Positions 1 to 16,320 of a DNA stretch of 64,000 nt are shown here, in pieces. The position numbers and the translations under genes are program-made. The DNA is from Craterostigma plantagineum (lineage: Eukaryota; Streptophyta; Magnoliopsida; Lamiales; Linderniaceae), in contig JAPQWV010000051.1 in assembly GCA_027422505.1 (NCBI GenBank), forward strand, positions 5,237,501-5,301,500. The letters run 5' to 3'. Below the pieces are notes generated by a model, which saw nothing but the letters and a program-made list of their open reading frames with translations, was not told the origin of the DNA and did not search any database. Each line of letters opens with the position of its first letter. Positions within the stretch are counted from its first letter, which is position 1.

Positions 1-1170
1 CGCTCAATACCTCTCACTCAGCGGATGGGCCACATTCTTCCAATCGATGAACCGGCCTACAACGAACTCACATTGGAGTTCCTTTCGACATTCTCCTTCG
101 AAGAGTACGCCAGAAAATGATAAACTTTCGGGCATTTAACGAGAAGCACACGGTGGACTCGATAATTTTTGCCAGGTGCTTGGAGTGTCGACGCCATATT
201 TCGGTAGCGAAGGACCTTTCCCGGACAAGCAAGATTATCTTCAGAATTCGCTGGTCCAACAGGCCCGCTGGGCCGACATCGCACGACCAGGCGAGCCAGA
301 GTTCAGCGTAAAGACTTCGAAGGCATCTTCGCTCAGGAGCCCAGGCATGCGCTACATTCACCGCCTCCTGACGACTTCCCTCTCCCCGATGGGAGACTCG
401 CACGGAGCAGTCACGCTCTGCGACCTATTTTACCTAGTTAAGATGCAGCGAGGTGAGGTAGTCCATTTAGGGATGGCCCTGGCCCACGCCTTCAATAGTC
501 AGGCAGAATCATGAAGCCGTGGGAAGATCGCAGTGGGAGCATTCATTACAAAATTCGTACAAGGACTTGGGCATTGGCCGGCGAACCCACCCGAGATGGA
601 AGTCGTAGACGAGCGCAACCCACTGAATGAGGATATGCTCATGAAGATGAAGATGTTCGTGAAGGCGCCCGCCTGGAGTCGAGCGAACAAGGTGTACGTC
701 TGGTACGAGATGCATCACGGCTAGACGGACCACGTCGACATCCCCGCCGACCAGCTGTACATCGAAGGCCCCCAACCGATGGAACTGACATGACCGTCGG
801 GCCTTTCTATTCCTCCGGATACTACCAGGGTGAGTCATCCAGCGTCGCCCCATACGCGTCAACATCGGACCTCCAAGCACTGCGCCAGGAGATGATGTGC
901 ATGAACGCCGACGCGCTGCAACCCGACGCAGAAGCCCGGAGCTATAACGAAGAGACTCGGCGCCGACAAGAAGAATATGAGCACTGGAACGAGGAAGCCC
1001 ACCGCCAATACCGCGAGGAGCAAGCGCGCTACGACCAGACCCTTCAAGCAATGGACGCTGCGGTTAAGCTCATACAGCAGTCGTTGTTCGCCCGATACCA
1101 CCCTCGCCGCCACCACCACCCCCTTAGTGATGCTTTCCCTTTTTTCTCTACCTTCATTTTCTTTCCTTAG
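1..1170 (+). pseudogene. Decayed post-pol ORF of an Athila-like Ty3/gypsy element
   Basis: Plus-strand frames hold consecutive fragments of the extra ORF that Athila-type elements carry downstream of pol. Bases 1-120 read RSIPLTQRMGHILPIDEP and then LEFLSTFSFEEYARK before a stop. At 176-514 the motif RYIHRLLTT...GDSHGAVTLCDLFYL resembles a conserved block of Athila ORFs as I remember it. Further pieces follow at 533-724 and 790-1170, the last rich in Glu, Arg and Gln and predicted coiled coil. Stops and frame changes separate the pieces, so no intact protein is made. The body of the element lies off the left edge. Assignment rests on these motifs and on the same 3' tail and LTR being attached to an Athila-type gag at the right edge of the window. 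I see nothing that proves an envelope function. Confidence 0.7.
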
Positions 1171-2787
1171 ACATTTCGTTGCTCGAGTAGTCGTTTGTGT
1201 CTACTTTTATTTTATTTACAACGTTGATGTGTATAACAATGTCTATGATTATTATCTATGACTATTTTCCTTCTACGTTTAATTTTTCCATTAGTAAGGC
1301 CAGGAGACGTATAACGAGTTACGACACAATGATCGTCATGCGTTCAGACACGACCACGTCAATCTTTCGTCATGGGAGTTTCGTTCTATTAACCCTTCGT
1401 TTCCCTCTCGTTTATTCAATTTTACGTTGACGACAACGTACGTCTTAAGTGTGGGAGGGGAAAATAGGTTGAGAAATTACGAAAAAAATTATGACGTGGC
1501 CATGAGCTATAAATTTCGCATGAATTATTGAACTCGGGCATGATTGTTTGCGATTATCTCAAGTTGGTCTGCATTTTTATGAAATCTTGTGAGCAGTCAG
1601 GAACACATGATTGATTGAATCGTGTCTGCATGAATAGATATAGCACTGTTTTGAGAGATTCGTACATATAACCCTTTTACGTTGTGAGAGTTTGAGCCTG
1701 ACGAGCTTATGCTCATTTTTCTTAGTCTATATCTCTCTAGAACTTGCCTGTCTGATATGTGTTGAAACTGTTTCCGGTGCGTTAGTGTGAAAATGATGAG
1801 GGCATTAGGAATTAAGTCCAGGGCCGAATTCCCCTACCATGACTAATCCCATTAGTTAGCCACTTTGAGCCTGAGCCTACTCGTTTGCTTACCTCGTAAA
1901 TCGTAAAAGCCATTGACCTGAATAAGCCTCCAAAGATTATGTGAACCTGACTTGATTAGAATAGAGCAGAAGTCGAACTTGAGGGTTACTAATTCAATGT
2001 TTGATTTAATGTTCTTCTCTGCTATTCGTGAAATGACTAGACCCTACTTGACCGTTTTGATGACCCGATCCCTTGCATAAGCCTGCCCATAAACCTTTTG
2101 CAAGATATAGGTTTTGGTAATAAGTATCCCTAGGTACACGGCATTCGCTGTGACGATGTATTCTTTGCGAAAAAAGCCAAACCTTGACGTTTAGGCTATA
2201 AGTGCAGTGCACAAAATTAGAGCATAACTAAGGTGAAAGGCAGAAAATGAAAGAAAACTGAGTCGAGAGGGTCGGGTAGGAAAGTCTAGGATTTTAGAGC
2301 GAGAATGTTGAGTCTTATGTTGGAGCATGTCAGTTTGATCATGCTATATTCTTTGATTTTTTCGCTTATGTGTCCTAGCTTTAAGATTACGAGCGTCAGT
2401 ACCTATGCTTGTCACTTCATTATCATTTGATCCATTTAGACCCGAAAAGACCCTCAGATTTACGCTTTCCACCTTAAGTAGAAGACATGCGATTTGACTT
2501 GTAAGCCTATGGTAGGGTGGACTAGTGCACGAATTGAACGATTCACTATATGCTAGCATATACACTGAGTGATTTTGAGCAAATCCTTGTGAGGTATGAG
2601 TCTCGATTGGCAGTGCGAAAGAAGTTTAGGTCGACAGGTGCAGGTCATTAGTGTGATGTCCATGATTGTTTGCTTGATTCCGTTTCGTGCTTTCTAGCTT
2701 TGATGATAAATTGCAAACAATTGTGCCGTCATCTTGATTCGATGCCCTCTCTAACTTCTAATTTACTTGAGGACAAGCAAATGCTTA
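1171..2787 (+). mobile_element. 3' untranslated tail of the left Athila-like element
   Basis: Non-coding stretch between the decayed ORF and the 3' LTR. It matches, in reverse complement, the stretch at about 59.65-61.26 kb; shared landmarks include the block around 1690-1760 (gagcttatgctcatttttct) and the purine-rich gtgtgggagggga near 1450, whose partner lies near 61020. The tail ends in a purine-rich tract next to the LTR. No credible gene is seen in it. Confidence 0.75.
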
Positions 2788-2801
2788 AGTGTGGGGAGGT
2801 T
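2788..2801 (+). other. Polypurine tract of the left Athila-like element
   Basis: The purine-rich string gtgtggggaggt sits immediately before the TG that opens the LTR, where the plus-strand primer of an LTR retrotransposon is expected. The same string occurs in reverse complement beside the LTR at 59636-59650. Confidence 0.7.
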
Positions 2802-4247
2802 TGATAAACGTATTTCAATACGTCTAGCATAGTATTTAATTGGATCATAATAGAGTTTTCGTAATCATTTATACACTTATTCACTCTATTTTGATATTGA
2901 ATGACCTTAGGACGACCTTCGGGTGAAAAAGGAGCGAAAACGAGCCAAACGGCGCAAAAAGGACGGAAACAGAATATGTCACGGCCGTGACATATCGTGC
3001 AGTACGCCGTGACAAGGAATAGAAGCCGAAACCAGGTGCAGTCACGACCATGACACATATTACACTAGGCCGTGACGTCGAGCAGTGAGCGAGCATTCCA
3101 AATAGAATATCGTCACTGCCGTGAAATCGCATGCACGAGGCCGTGACACTGGACTGAGAGCCGAATCAAAGTGCGTCACGATCGTGACATGTCATGCACT
3201 TGGCTGTGACACATGGTAGAAAGCAACACGAAGCTAATCGATGATGGTCACGGCCGTGAAGGCCCATGTTCCAGGCGGTGACGGTAGCAAATTTCAGTAT
3301 AAAGGCACGAATTCGATTCAAAAAAAGGAGAGACCTATCATATCACAACCCTAACACCTCAAAGACGAAAAAAGGGAGGCCAAGGACGGAGAATTCAACT
3401 CGATAAGTGCAAGAGACGGATCAATGACGCAATCACGCCGAATTGAACGAGGAACGAAGATTCATCCACGTTACCATCCCAGATCCATCAGTACATCAAG
3501 ATCATGAGTTTTCCTTCCCTGTTTTCTAGTTCCTTCATTGTTTTCCCATTAATTATGAGTAGCTAATTCCCTTATGTGTTTGGGAGTAGATGAACGCTAG
3601 GTTAATTCGTATCTAAGACATATGTTTATCGTGACTCGTGTCTTTTGACTATTTATCTATATATGAAATTGTTTCTTCGCTTTAATATGTCTACGTGTTT
3701 AGGGTGAGAGCTAAACAAGGATTAGGCCGTTCGTAGAAGATAGGACTCGAGTACAGGGTGAAAGCAAATACTCGATCCTCGCCGTTAGTAATTACTGAAT
3801 TTTAGATCCCCACGAGCGTTTAGGGCAACAGCAAATTCGTGAGTGGGTAGGAAATTACTGCGATTTAGTCTTAATCACGTGGAAACGATATTTCACTGTC
3901 TTAGTCGATAATACCTAGTGGGATTCGAATCCCGAGCACATCGTTATCATCTGAAAGTACTCTTATCAGTTTAGGCGTATTTCCTTAGTCTCTCATTGAT
4001 TTAGGAGTGATCTGCTATGATAGTTTGTGAAACATTCTACGCACATTATTTAGCCTAGATATCGAGTCGATAGGTTATTACTAGTAATCAGTTTATTCTA
4101 TCGTGTTCGATACTCGGTTACTCACTTTACTGCACTACAAACGATAGGTCAACTGCCTGTTGCACGTTGCTGATAGTAATTAAGTAATAGTTTTATATTA
4201 TCACTTGTCGCACTTGCAAATTATATTAGCACACCACGTGTCGATCA
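2802..4247 (+). repeat. 3' LTR of the left Athila-like element
   Basis: The LTR runs from TGATAAACG to GTGTCGATCA, about 1.45 kb. Both termini were confirmed against the inverted copy at 58092-59635, which has the same TG and CA ends. Between about 2960 and 3290 it carries several imperfect tandem units built on TCACGGCCGTGA, and at about 3920-3935 the palindrome gggattcgaatccc. The sequence following the LTR is a gag ORF of a different lineage, so this is the right boundary of the insertion. The upstream LTR and the matching target duplication lie outside the window. Confidence 0.85.
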
Positions 4248-5535
4248 TGATGCCGAGTCTAGAACGGAAGACTACGAAAAAGAACGCAAGGAACCAAGAG
4301 GAGAAGAAAGAACACTAAGAGAAGCACTAAATGACATACGTGCCGAGAAGAGGAGACGAGTCGAGCAACAAGAGGCTGAAATGGAGAACCTGAAGGAGGA
4401 AATCCGAAAACTGCAGGAATTAGCACACCCAAAAGATGTGTTGCTTGTTCCTCGGGGATCACCTTTCTCCCTAGAAGTGATCGCGGCGCCCTTACCTGAC
4501 CACTTCCATTCCTTCGAGATGAATAAGTACGACGGGGCTGAACATCCCGAGGATCACTTAGCCAGCTTTGAAGGGAATGTGGCGTTGTACCAGTTGGGTG
4601 ATGTTATCAAGTGCAGACTCTTCGTGACTACTTTAACGAAGGGGGCTCACCAGTGGTTTACCTCGCTACCGCCCAGGGAAATGTGGAGCTTCCAAGATTT
4701 TACTAGCAACTTCCTCAAGTATTTCTCGAGTAGTTGGGGCACCCTCTTCGGTTGTGCAACTGCTGAACACACGATAGGCGAAAAAGGAAAGCCTAAGGGG
4801 TTACCTTAGGCGATTTAATCAGGTCAAGATGGAGGTGCCTAATATCGCAACCGAGTTGCTCATCGGGGCATTTCACCATGGGTTAAGAGAAGGAGATATG
4901 TTCATATCACTGGTGAGAAATACCCGACCACAGTGGAGGAGCTTGTAGTGCGGGTGGAAAAATAGGTCCGCGTGGAAGAGGCTCGATGTTGCGAGTCCGA
5001 AGAAAAGATACGCAAAAGTCCGCCGGGGGAGTGAGGAAGGAGTCCCCCAAGAGATCAAGAGCGGAGGCCTCTACCTCGAGGAGATGATTTCCCCGTACCT
5101 ACCCACACTATGCCCGAGCAAGTCATCCCCGATGGCGGGTGAGAAAAGTACGGGCACTGGAGATATGCGACGAACACGACTTCATCAGAAGGCCTCCCTA
5201 CATCGGCATCATCCAAAGAAGCCTCCCTCGGATACTTACTGCGAATACCATATTTAGTACGGTCACACCGCAGAAGAGTGCTTCCAACTGAATAGAGAAC
5301 TAGGAAAGTTGGTCGCCACAAACCCGGAGGCCCGAGCAAAGCTGGTGGGGGAAAGGATGGACCACGATACCCAGGTACGTGAAGCGGGTGGAACACCCGA
5401 CAAGGGCACCCACCCCCCCTCACCCAATGGGAAGAGAAACTTTGTATGCGATCGAGGACGCCAATGGAAAGTAGCTGGATCGACCTTAAGAAGCTGCGGA
5501 AATATCATCCCTAAAGGGGCGTACCCTCATTAAGT
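4248..5535 (+). pseudogene. Tat-lineage Ty3/gypsy gag, joined to the last residues of pol
   Basis: The open frame continues across the LTR boundary and gives a charged coiled coil (RTEDYEKERKEPRG) and then a retrotransposon gag core at about 4450-4760: GSPFS, LPDHFHSFEMNKYDG, HLASFEGNVALYQLGD, HQWFTSLPP. A frameshift near 4800 moves the rest to another frame (LRRFNQVKMEVPNIATELL), and YGHTAEECFQLNRELGKL at about 5260-5310 is the zinc-finger-like block of Tat gags with its first Cys changed. From about 5440 other frames read YAIEDANGK and then SWIDLKKLRKYHP followed by a stop, which resembles the extreme C-terminus of Tat pol. Protease, RT, RNase H and integrase are therefore missing between gag and the pol tail. 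Not a functional gene. Confidence 0.75.
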
Positions 5536-5699
5536 CTATGTTTATTTCAACTTTTATTGAATTCTCTACTTTCTCGAATATTGTACGTACTTGGGATATT
5601 AATGAAGTTATTTCCTTTTCCGCACAAGGTTGTTCGGACTTATATGAAAATTAATCCCCGCGAACATCACCCAAGAGACAAAAAAAAATGATCTTGGCC

Positions 5700-6010
5700 A
5701 AGGAAGAAGAAAATCCCTTTCCGCGAGGCTGAAACTCCCTCCCCGTGAGGCTGAAAAATCCCTCCCCGTGAGGCTGAAAATCCGTCTCCGCGAGGCTGAA
5801 ACTCCCTCTAAGAGGCTGAAAATCCCTCCCCGTGAGGCTGAAAATCCCTCTTCGCGAGGCTGAAAATCCCCCTCCGCGAGGCTGAAACTCCCTCTCTATG
5901 AGGCTGCAAATCCCTCCCCGTGAGGCTGAAAATCCCTCTTCGCGAGGCTGAAACTAGAGGCTGAAAATCCCTCCTCGTGAGGCTGAAAAGCACTCTTCGC
6001 GAGGCATCAG
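5700..6010 (+). repeat. Minisatellite, unit about 26-28 bp (gaggctgaaaatccctcc)
   Basis: About eleven imperfect copies of cgcgaggctgaaaatccctc, varying between cgcg, cgtg and tatg and between aaaatccc and aaactccc. Some units are truncated, for example near 5955. Every frame here translates as a low-complexity repeat, so the open frames over it are not genes. Confidence 0.9.
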
Positions 6011-6789
6011 AGGCTACCCTCGGGTTTGGGAAGACGCTCCCCATCCGAGGTGTGGACCTCCCGAGAAAGAAGGCGATCGTAAAGAAAAGGTGTAGCCCCT
6101 TAGGCACGAGGCGAATGGGTAAATTATGCATACCGCGAAGGGTCGAGGTGATGGCAAGAGAGAGGTACGTAGCGTAAAATTATAATATATTATGCTTTAG
6201 TAACATAGCTTGCGAGATGAAAAACGTTAAACAAGAAGGAAAAAGGATCTACGGAAGAAATCAAGAAACCGAGCAGACTATTGCTTCTTTGAGGGCCCCG
6301 ATCGCCGAGGACTGTCATCGCTACCCCCGAGCCCAGGTCATCAATATCCCAGGAGCTCTTGCCCGACTATTTTCTCCGGAGACCAACACCGAGGGCCGTC
6401 TGGAGAAAGGCCCTCTCGAGGTTCAAAAACATAAACGGATACACGGGAAAGCCGTTCGCCTTAAATTGAGAAAGACACCCCCGAAATCCGAAGTCAAAGT
6501 ACAAATTCATTGCCTCGGACACCCGAGCGACCGGAACGAGCCTTTGCTTGAGAGATCAGTCCCGAGTACGATGGTCGTGCTCCGTCGAAAATCCTCGGCG
6601 ATGCTTCTCAATTTCAAGTTTGGGCCCTTGCCAGATGGTGCCACAGGCGACCGACGCTCTGGACTTCCTCATACACCATCATGCTCATCTCCATGTTATC
6701 GGCTCGAGAAGAAGTCGCCAGGAAAAATTCGAATTTGAAAGAACGAATCGAGGAATTTGCGATGACAAGCGCTTCATTCAACTCTCTCC

Positions 6790-7020
6790 TCGGGAAACCA
6801 TGCCTCTGGTCTGGAATTCGCACCTCCTGTCTGGAAATATCGCCTCTGCTGGTCGGGCGATAGCATCTCCTCTGGTCTAGAAATCGCCCGGGAAATAACG
6901 CCTCTGGTCTAGGAATTTACGTCCTCTGATCTGGGATTCACGCAGCTGGTCGGGCAATAACATCTCCTCTGGCCTGAAATCGCCCGGGAAATAACGCCTC
7001 GGGTCTGGGAATTTACTTTT
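6790..7020 (+). repeat. Degenerate tandem repeat (ctctggtctggaaatcgcccgg)
   Basis: Units combine cctctggtctggaa with atcgcccgggaaataacgc and gctggtcgggcaataacatctc, and recur through the block with substitutions and small indels. It is the second minisatellite of the Tat-like 3' region. Confidence 0.75.
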
Positions 7021-7068
7021 TTCGAAAGAAGCTAACTTAAGCATCGGAAGGGCGTCGCCGGCAACCAC

Positions 7069-8458
7069 CCCGGCCCCCTCTAACTTGTTTTTGCTAGTTT
7101 TTGAGTGTTAGGTTCGATCATTAGCAGTGGGGTTAGTTCAAGAAGACTCGCTCAAGTTCGGCGTCAGCAAAGGTCGTTTCCCGCGGAACACATCAGAACC
7201 TATAAAAGAAAAAGTGATTAGGCTAAATCTACGATATTCTTCACTTTAACCTGGTCTTCGACGCCTGGATTGTCCTCATCGGACTGATGGCTCCACAAGG
7301 GAGAAAAGGCTCCCGACCCGAGTGTCGGGAGAGACAAGGTCCGACAACAGGAGACTCAAGGCAGCGGGGTGTTGGCGGGGGACAGTCGTCGAGCGAGGGG
7401 CGGTAGATGGCAGAGACCAGCCCAACGTTGGAGGAGAGGAAGGCGGTGGAGGTGGAAGAGGCAACGGCAGGCGGGCGACTGGCTGGCGGCTGGAGGCCGG
7501 CCGGCGGCTGGGGGCGGTGGACAGTTGGCGAGAATGGGGCGGCCACTAGCAGAAATGGGCGACTGAAACCTGTAAAACAAACAAAAGCAAAAAACATTAA
7601 AAAAGAAAAAAAAATGAAAGTCAAAGAACTTGTTGTATATAAGACAGACATTTATTCACTCATATTATCATTTGATTCAGTCGTCGTCACAAAGTCTAAG
7701 AGATCTTTGAATTTGAAAATGTTTATTTTATTGATATATTAATATCTCCCTAAATTAATAAAATTTACTGGTCCCATTGTTATTAGTTTACAAAGGTTTT
7801 ACTGTATATTTTTATATCAATTGATTGATTTATTAATACAATATATATATATATATATATGTATGTATATGTTATCTTTAAAATACATGTTTTACTACGA
7901 TTTGATAACGACTTTACGCTGATTAAACCACAATATTAAATACTTAAATTTTCTGGTCAAGTTCGAAAATCCGATTTCAAAACCATGGTTTGAGGCGGAA
8001 ATTTGTGGGCCTTTTGGCTCGAAGCTCAAGCTCGTTCAATTGAGTACTAAAGTCAAACAAATCCCATTCAATTTCGTCGATGCAATAAAAGATAAGGCTC
8101 GAGCAAGAAAAACGAGATTTTCAAAGAGTCAGATTGCGTCGATGCGACGAAGAAAGCCTTGCACGGCTCATGACAATAAGTGTGTGCGATTTTGTTTCAA
8201 CAGCATCGAAGAAAAATCATCAGAATTGGTCCATTGTAAGCGTGTGCTTCTAACAGTAAACTGTGGTTTTGTCTACCTACAAAATAAATACAGCAGCTCT
8301 CTTAACAACTGAGAAATTCACACATGGATTATTACAATCATCCCAAATGAACAATCATCGCTGCCTATATAATTTATTCAGTTGACTCAGAGAAGAAAGT
8401 AATAAGCATAATAACTGGCTTTGATGATCCAAAGGCGAACTACAAAGCTTACCTGCGA
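7069..8458. other. Intergenic, GC-rich block then AT-rich DNA
   Basis: About 7320-7560 is strongly GC-rich (cggcgg, ggaggcgg), giving overlapping low-complexity open frames on both strands that I do not regard as genes. From 7570 the sequence is AT-rich with an (AT)n run at about 7842-7860. The stretch just before 8459 probably includes the 3' UTR of the kinase gene. Nothing else is supported. Confidence 0.5.
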
Positions 8459-12657
<4,199 letters not shown>

Positions 12658-13470
12658 TTCCGTTTTCCTTCTTCCGTTCACTAAAAGTGGCTTATCACAT
12701 GATAAATTTAAATCAATGCCCCGTAACGCAAGCATCTTTAGAAACAATTACAGAAAGTTCACTACCCTAAAATCAAGCGTAAACCATATATGATGCGTAT
12801 GCACCATTTATAGTAAACCCTAACACCAAAGGCACAACACAATAAATTGATACAAATAATTATGTCGACTTCTACAACTTTTTAGTCTACAAGACATCCT
12901 TACCAAACTTTAAGATTTATTGGTATAACTGGAATATAACTGAAGTAGAACTGGCGCCTTTCGAGATCATTAAAATTTATTGAAATTAAAAGAAACAAGA
13001 TACAATGATCAAATCCGATTTTTACCCAATTTGGGGTTTAACGGTCCGGTCTTAACCCTGATCCATACCATGATAGCCAACGAGAAAAGAAAATCCCCAT
13101 CTTAATACCAGCTAGGGTCAACACATTGCATGAACAATTCCTCGAAATGTATGCAAATCCTAATAATGCAAGCAAAGCAATCAAGAATGTTCCCTCTTGA
13201 AGAACAACACAACGCAGCAAATCCCCAACACTGAAGATCTCTATCACAAAAACACCTCAAATTTCCCCCAATAAAAGAAGGGGAAAAAACAAAACCTCAA
13301 GTATTTACCAAAGCCGCTCAAAATCGAAGAACAAAACAGTGACAGGTCAAAATCCATAACACAAAAATGTCCGAACCGACTCATCGCCGAAAAAAAAAGC
13401 ACAAAAACACAAAAACATCATCAAGAGAAAAAGTTGAAGGAAAGAGCAATAGGCTACACGAACGGCTTAC

Positions 13471-13541
13471 CGCGAAAATCTTGAGACGCGGAGAGAGAAT
13501 TAATTTGCGAAACGCAACCTCGGCACGTCTCTATATAAATA
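13471..13541 (-). promoter_or_regulatory. Probable 5' UTR exon donor and TATA box of the NDR kinase gene
   Basis: On the minus strand a TATA-like atttatatag lies at about 13532-13541. About 60-70 bp downstream is a strong donor, CGCG followed by GTAAGCCG, at 13471/13470. This suggests transcription starts near 13505 with a 5' UTR intron before the first coding exon at 12657. It is inferred from motifs only. Confidence 0.4.
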
Positions 13542-13559
13542 TACGTTATTATATTACAC

Positions 13560-16310
13560 AGAATTGAAAGATTCAACGTATACATTCAATACGGTTCGTA
13601 GTCATCCACATATCAGATCAACGTACAATACAACGTGCACAAAAGGACTAATCCGCCATTTTCGTGTTCAAAGCGAGCTTCGCATGATCCCCGTTTTCTC
13701 CACTATTTATCATAACTTCTATGTTGTTTCTCATCCTACGCGTTTTTTGTGTTCCTATCCATAATGACAAAAACCACCTTAAAGGTTTTTCTAACTACAG
13801 ATATACCATTACGGTATAAGTATGTAATTGCAAAAGCTACCCTTTTAAGTTTTAACAAATCTATCTATTTTATGGCCGTGACTTTACTACCAAAGTGGGA
13901 AGGGATATCTATACTATTTATTAATCGCCAGTGAATCTTAAAAACTGTTTTTTTTAATCAATTTGGTGTATCAATTACACCAACAATTTGAGCCTATTTG
14001 TAAGTTTAACCACGTTCAATTCATGAAAAATGTCATCAGTTTCATATATAAATTTTCCACAATTAAAAATTATTACAAAACACAGAAATGGAAACTAACC
14101 CACGAGAAACTGTTATCTATATTGGATTTTGTTATGGCTTTACAGAGGGTCGTGGGACAACTTGCGATAGGCATGTGTACTCTTGCCTGCCAACTTGCCA
14201 ATCAGTCACACACATAGGGTGTGTGCAGTATATACTAGTGCTAGAGTAATTGCGCTCTCCCAATTTGGTATGTCAATTTTGACACATAATTTATAATTTA
14301 GTCCTTTAAATTTTAATTGATATTAATTAAATTCTCATAAATTATTTTCCTAATTTACATATTTCAAAATATTCCTTTTAGAATTAATCATAATAACATA
14401 TACTAAAATATAAAAAAATTTCAACTATAATTAAAACTATATATTATGAATTGGGCACATGCACACACATTCAAGTGTGCCTCACATACTAGTAAACTTT
14501 ATGAGTCACGTATTTAATCAAGCAACATAAATTGATTTCTTTAATTACAAACAAGCATCTCCAACTAGATGTTCGATCCCATTTTATTTTTTTTTTCGGT
14601 CCCGAGGTATCCCCATACAACGTGACTACGGGCTAACCGACACACTCCGTAGGTAGGACTAATCCTCGGGGCCAATTGGATACGTTCCAAATCCATCCGA
14701 CAACGATAGTCATGGGCCTTAGGGGACTTCTCAAAGGAATTATGAGAGGGGGATTCGATTCCATTTTTGACTTCTTAAATTTTTGTTATCTACGTGGATT
14801 TGGAACGATATACACGTGTCAAAAATTAGCCGCGCTGAAAGTCGGAATCATTCCTATTGTACTTAGACCGGTCAGTGCCTTTGTTTTCTTATCCCATGTT
14901 AAGAAAAGAAGGCACGTGAGTTCTTAGCTTTCATGTAAAAGGATGTCCATACCCTTTTGTTTAAACACAAAAGTTAGGAAGATAATATGTGCTAATAGTG
15001 AACTCTGAAAAATGTTGTTTGGTTGAGATTTTTAAGTTTAGCTGGTAGAATGAGCTTCTGGTAGTTGGTTTGGTTGTGGGTGATAGTCGAAAAATTGTTT
15101 GATGCTCCGTTTGGATACTTGGACGTCAAATCCAAATCACCCATTTGGGAAACGTATGGTTTGAATTCGATTTCATCCAAATACGAGATTAATTTAAGCG
15201 TTCATTATTTATCGGATTTGAAATTCCATGGCAAATGGCTTATTTTCGAAATAAAGTCGAACTCGTATTATGTTTCGTAACTAATAATAATAAATAATTA
15301 AGGATGAATGATGATTCGAGCCGGCTCGAGAGCTCAATGAACTGGCTCGTGCTCGTAACCGGCTCGTGAGCTCGATGAGCAGGCTTGAGCTCGGTCGAGC
15401 TCAATTATTGACGACCTCGAGCTCACTCGTACTCGAAAGCTCACACGTCGGCTCAAGAACTTATTTTATTATTTATTTTGTTTTTTAACAAAGATGTCGA
15501 GCTCGAGCTCCATTTTGAAATTCGGGTTTCGAAATCCTAATTACCAAACAACGGATTTGGCTTTGAAATTATAATTTTGAAATTTAAAGTCAAGCGATTT
15601 CATTAAAATATGTGGCTCCAAACGCACTCTGATTGAATTTCTCATAATGAATTCTCTACGGCTTGGTTTGCTCAAGTGGATTTTCTCCTGATTTAGAAGT
15701 TTCTCATGTAATCTTTTTTATGCTCTTGTTAGTGTTTTTTAGGTTGATTTTGAGAGAAATTTGGAGTGTATAAATTCTCAATAATCTCATAGTTATGGTT
15801 GAGGTTCAGATTCGCTTCTATGAAAAACATGTGTCCCACTACAAACAACCTACAAACCCTTGTATGAGAAAACCATTTCTTGAGTTCCACTAACCTACTA
15901 GTGATGATAATTGTAGTATTTCCTTTTATTACTAAGGAAAAAGATGGAGAGAGAAGTAATACAACTATCGTTGAGACAAGATTAATAGACAATATGTTAT
16001 GATATTGAGGTAGGAGATACGTAATTTTCCGAATGAGCTTTGGCGTCAAAATCAGCACCTTTTTCTGTGTTGTGTGCTCAAAAAGGTCATCTACATTGAG
16101 TGTTTCTTAAGAACTTGCGAGGCAAGAATTGTTTTTTACTGCAAACTAAGTACAAGGACAATAATATTAGGTGTAAGAAGTTTCTCAAAGAAGATTCTTA
16201 GAGGCTTTGCTTGTTTTTTCTTTCTTTTTCACAATAATCTCATTCATTCCAACATATATTTGGTTCTTATTCTTAGTCGCTATAGTAAATATGCGAATTT
16301 CATTATTGAG
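13560..16310. other. AT-rich intergenic DNA
   Basis: No gene is supported. About 14575-14900 has a short unplaced block (ccccatacaacgtgactacgg). About 15100-15630 looks like a MITE: gctccgtttgga near 15103 and the opposed tccaaacgcact near 15620, with flanking AT-rich arms. Nested in it at 15310-15500 is a cluster of GAGCTC and GGCTCG motifs of the type seen in hAT-derived MITEs. Target duplications were not resolved. Confidence 0.4.
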
Positions 16311-16320
16311 TTGTTATGAT

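Larger units (their letters stand above)
5536..7068 (+). mobile_element. Non-coding 3' region of the Tat-like element with minisatellites
   Basis: This stretch follows the pol tail. It contains two minisatellite blocks, annotated separately, and short open frames at 6217-6880 with no recognisable domain. Long 3' regions of this kind are usual in Tat/Ogre elements. I could not place the 3' LTR with confidence. Confidence 0.5.

Noticed and set aside
3915..3940. gggattcgaatcccg resembling a tRNA T-arm (also near 58385-58412)
   Set aside because: It lies in both LTRs as a simple palindrome with no acceptor, D or anticodon arms around it, so it is not a tRNA gene.
5808..6131. Minus-strand open frame with SASRRGIFSLTGRD repeats
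   Set aside because: It is the translation of the 26-28 bp minisatellite.
7241..7742. Several overlapping open frames on both strands
   Set aside because: They follow a GC-rich low-complexity block; translations are Arg/Gly or Pro/Ser runs with no domain, start context or splice pattern.
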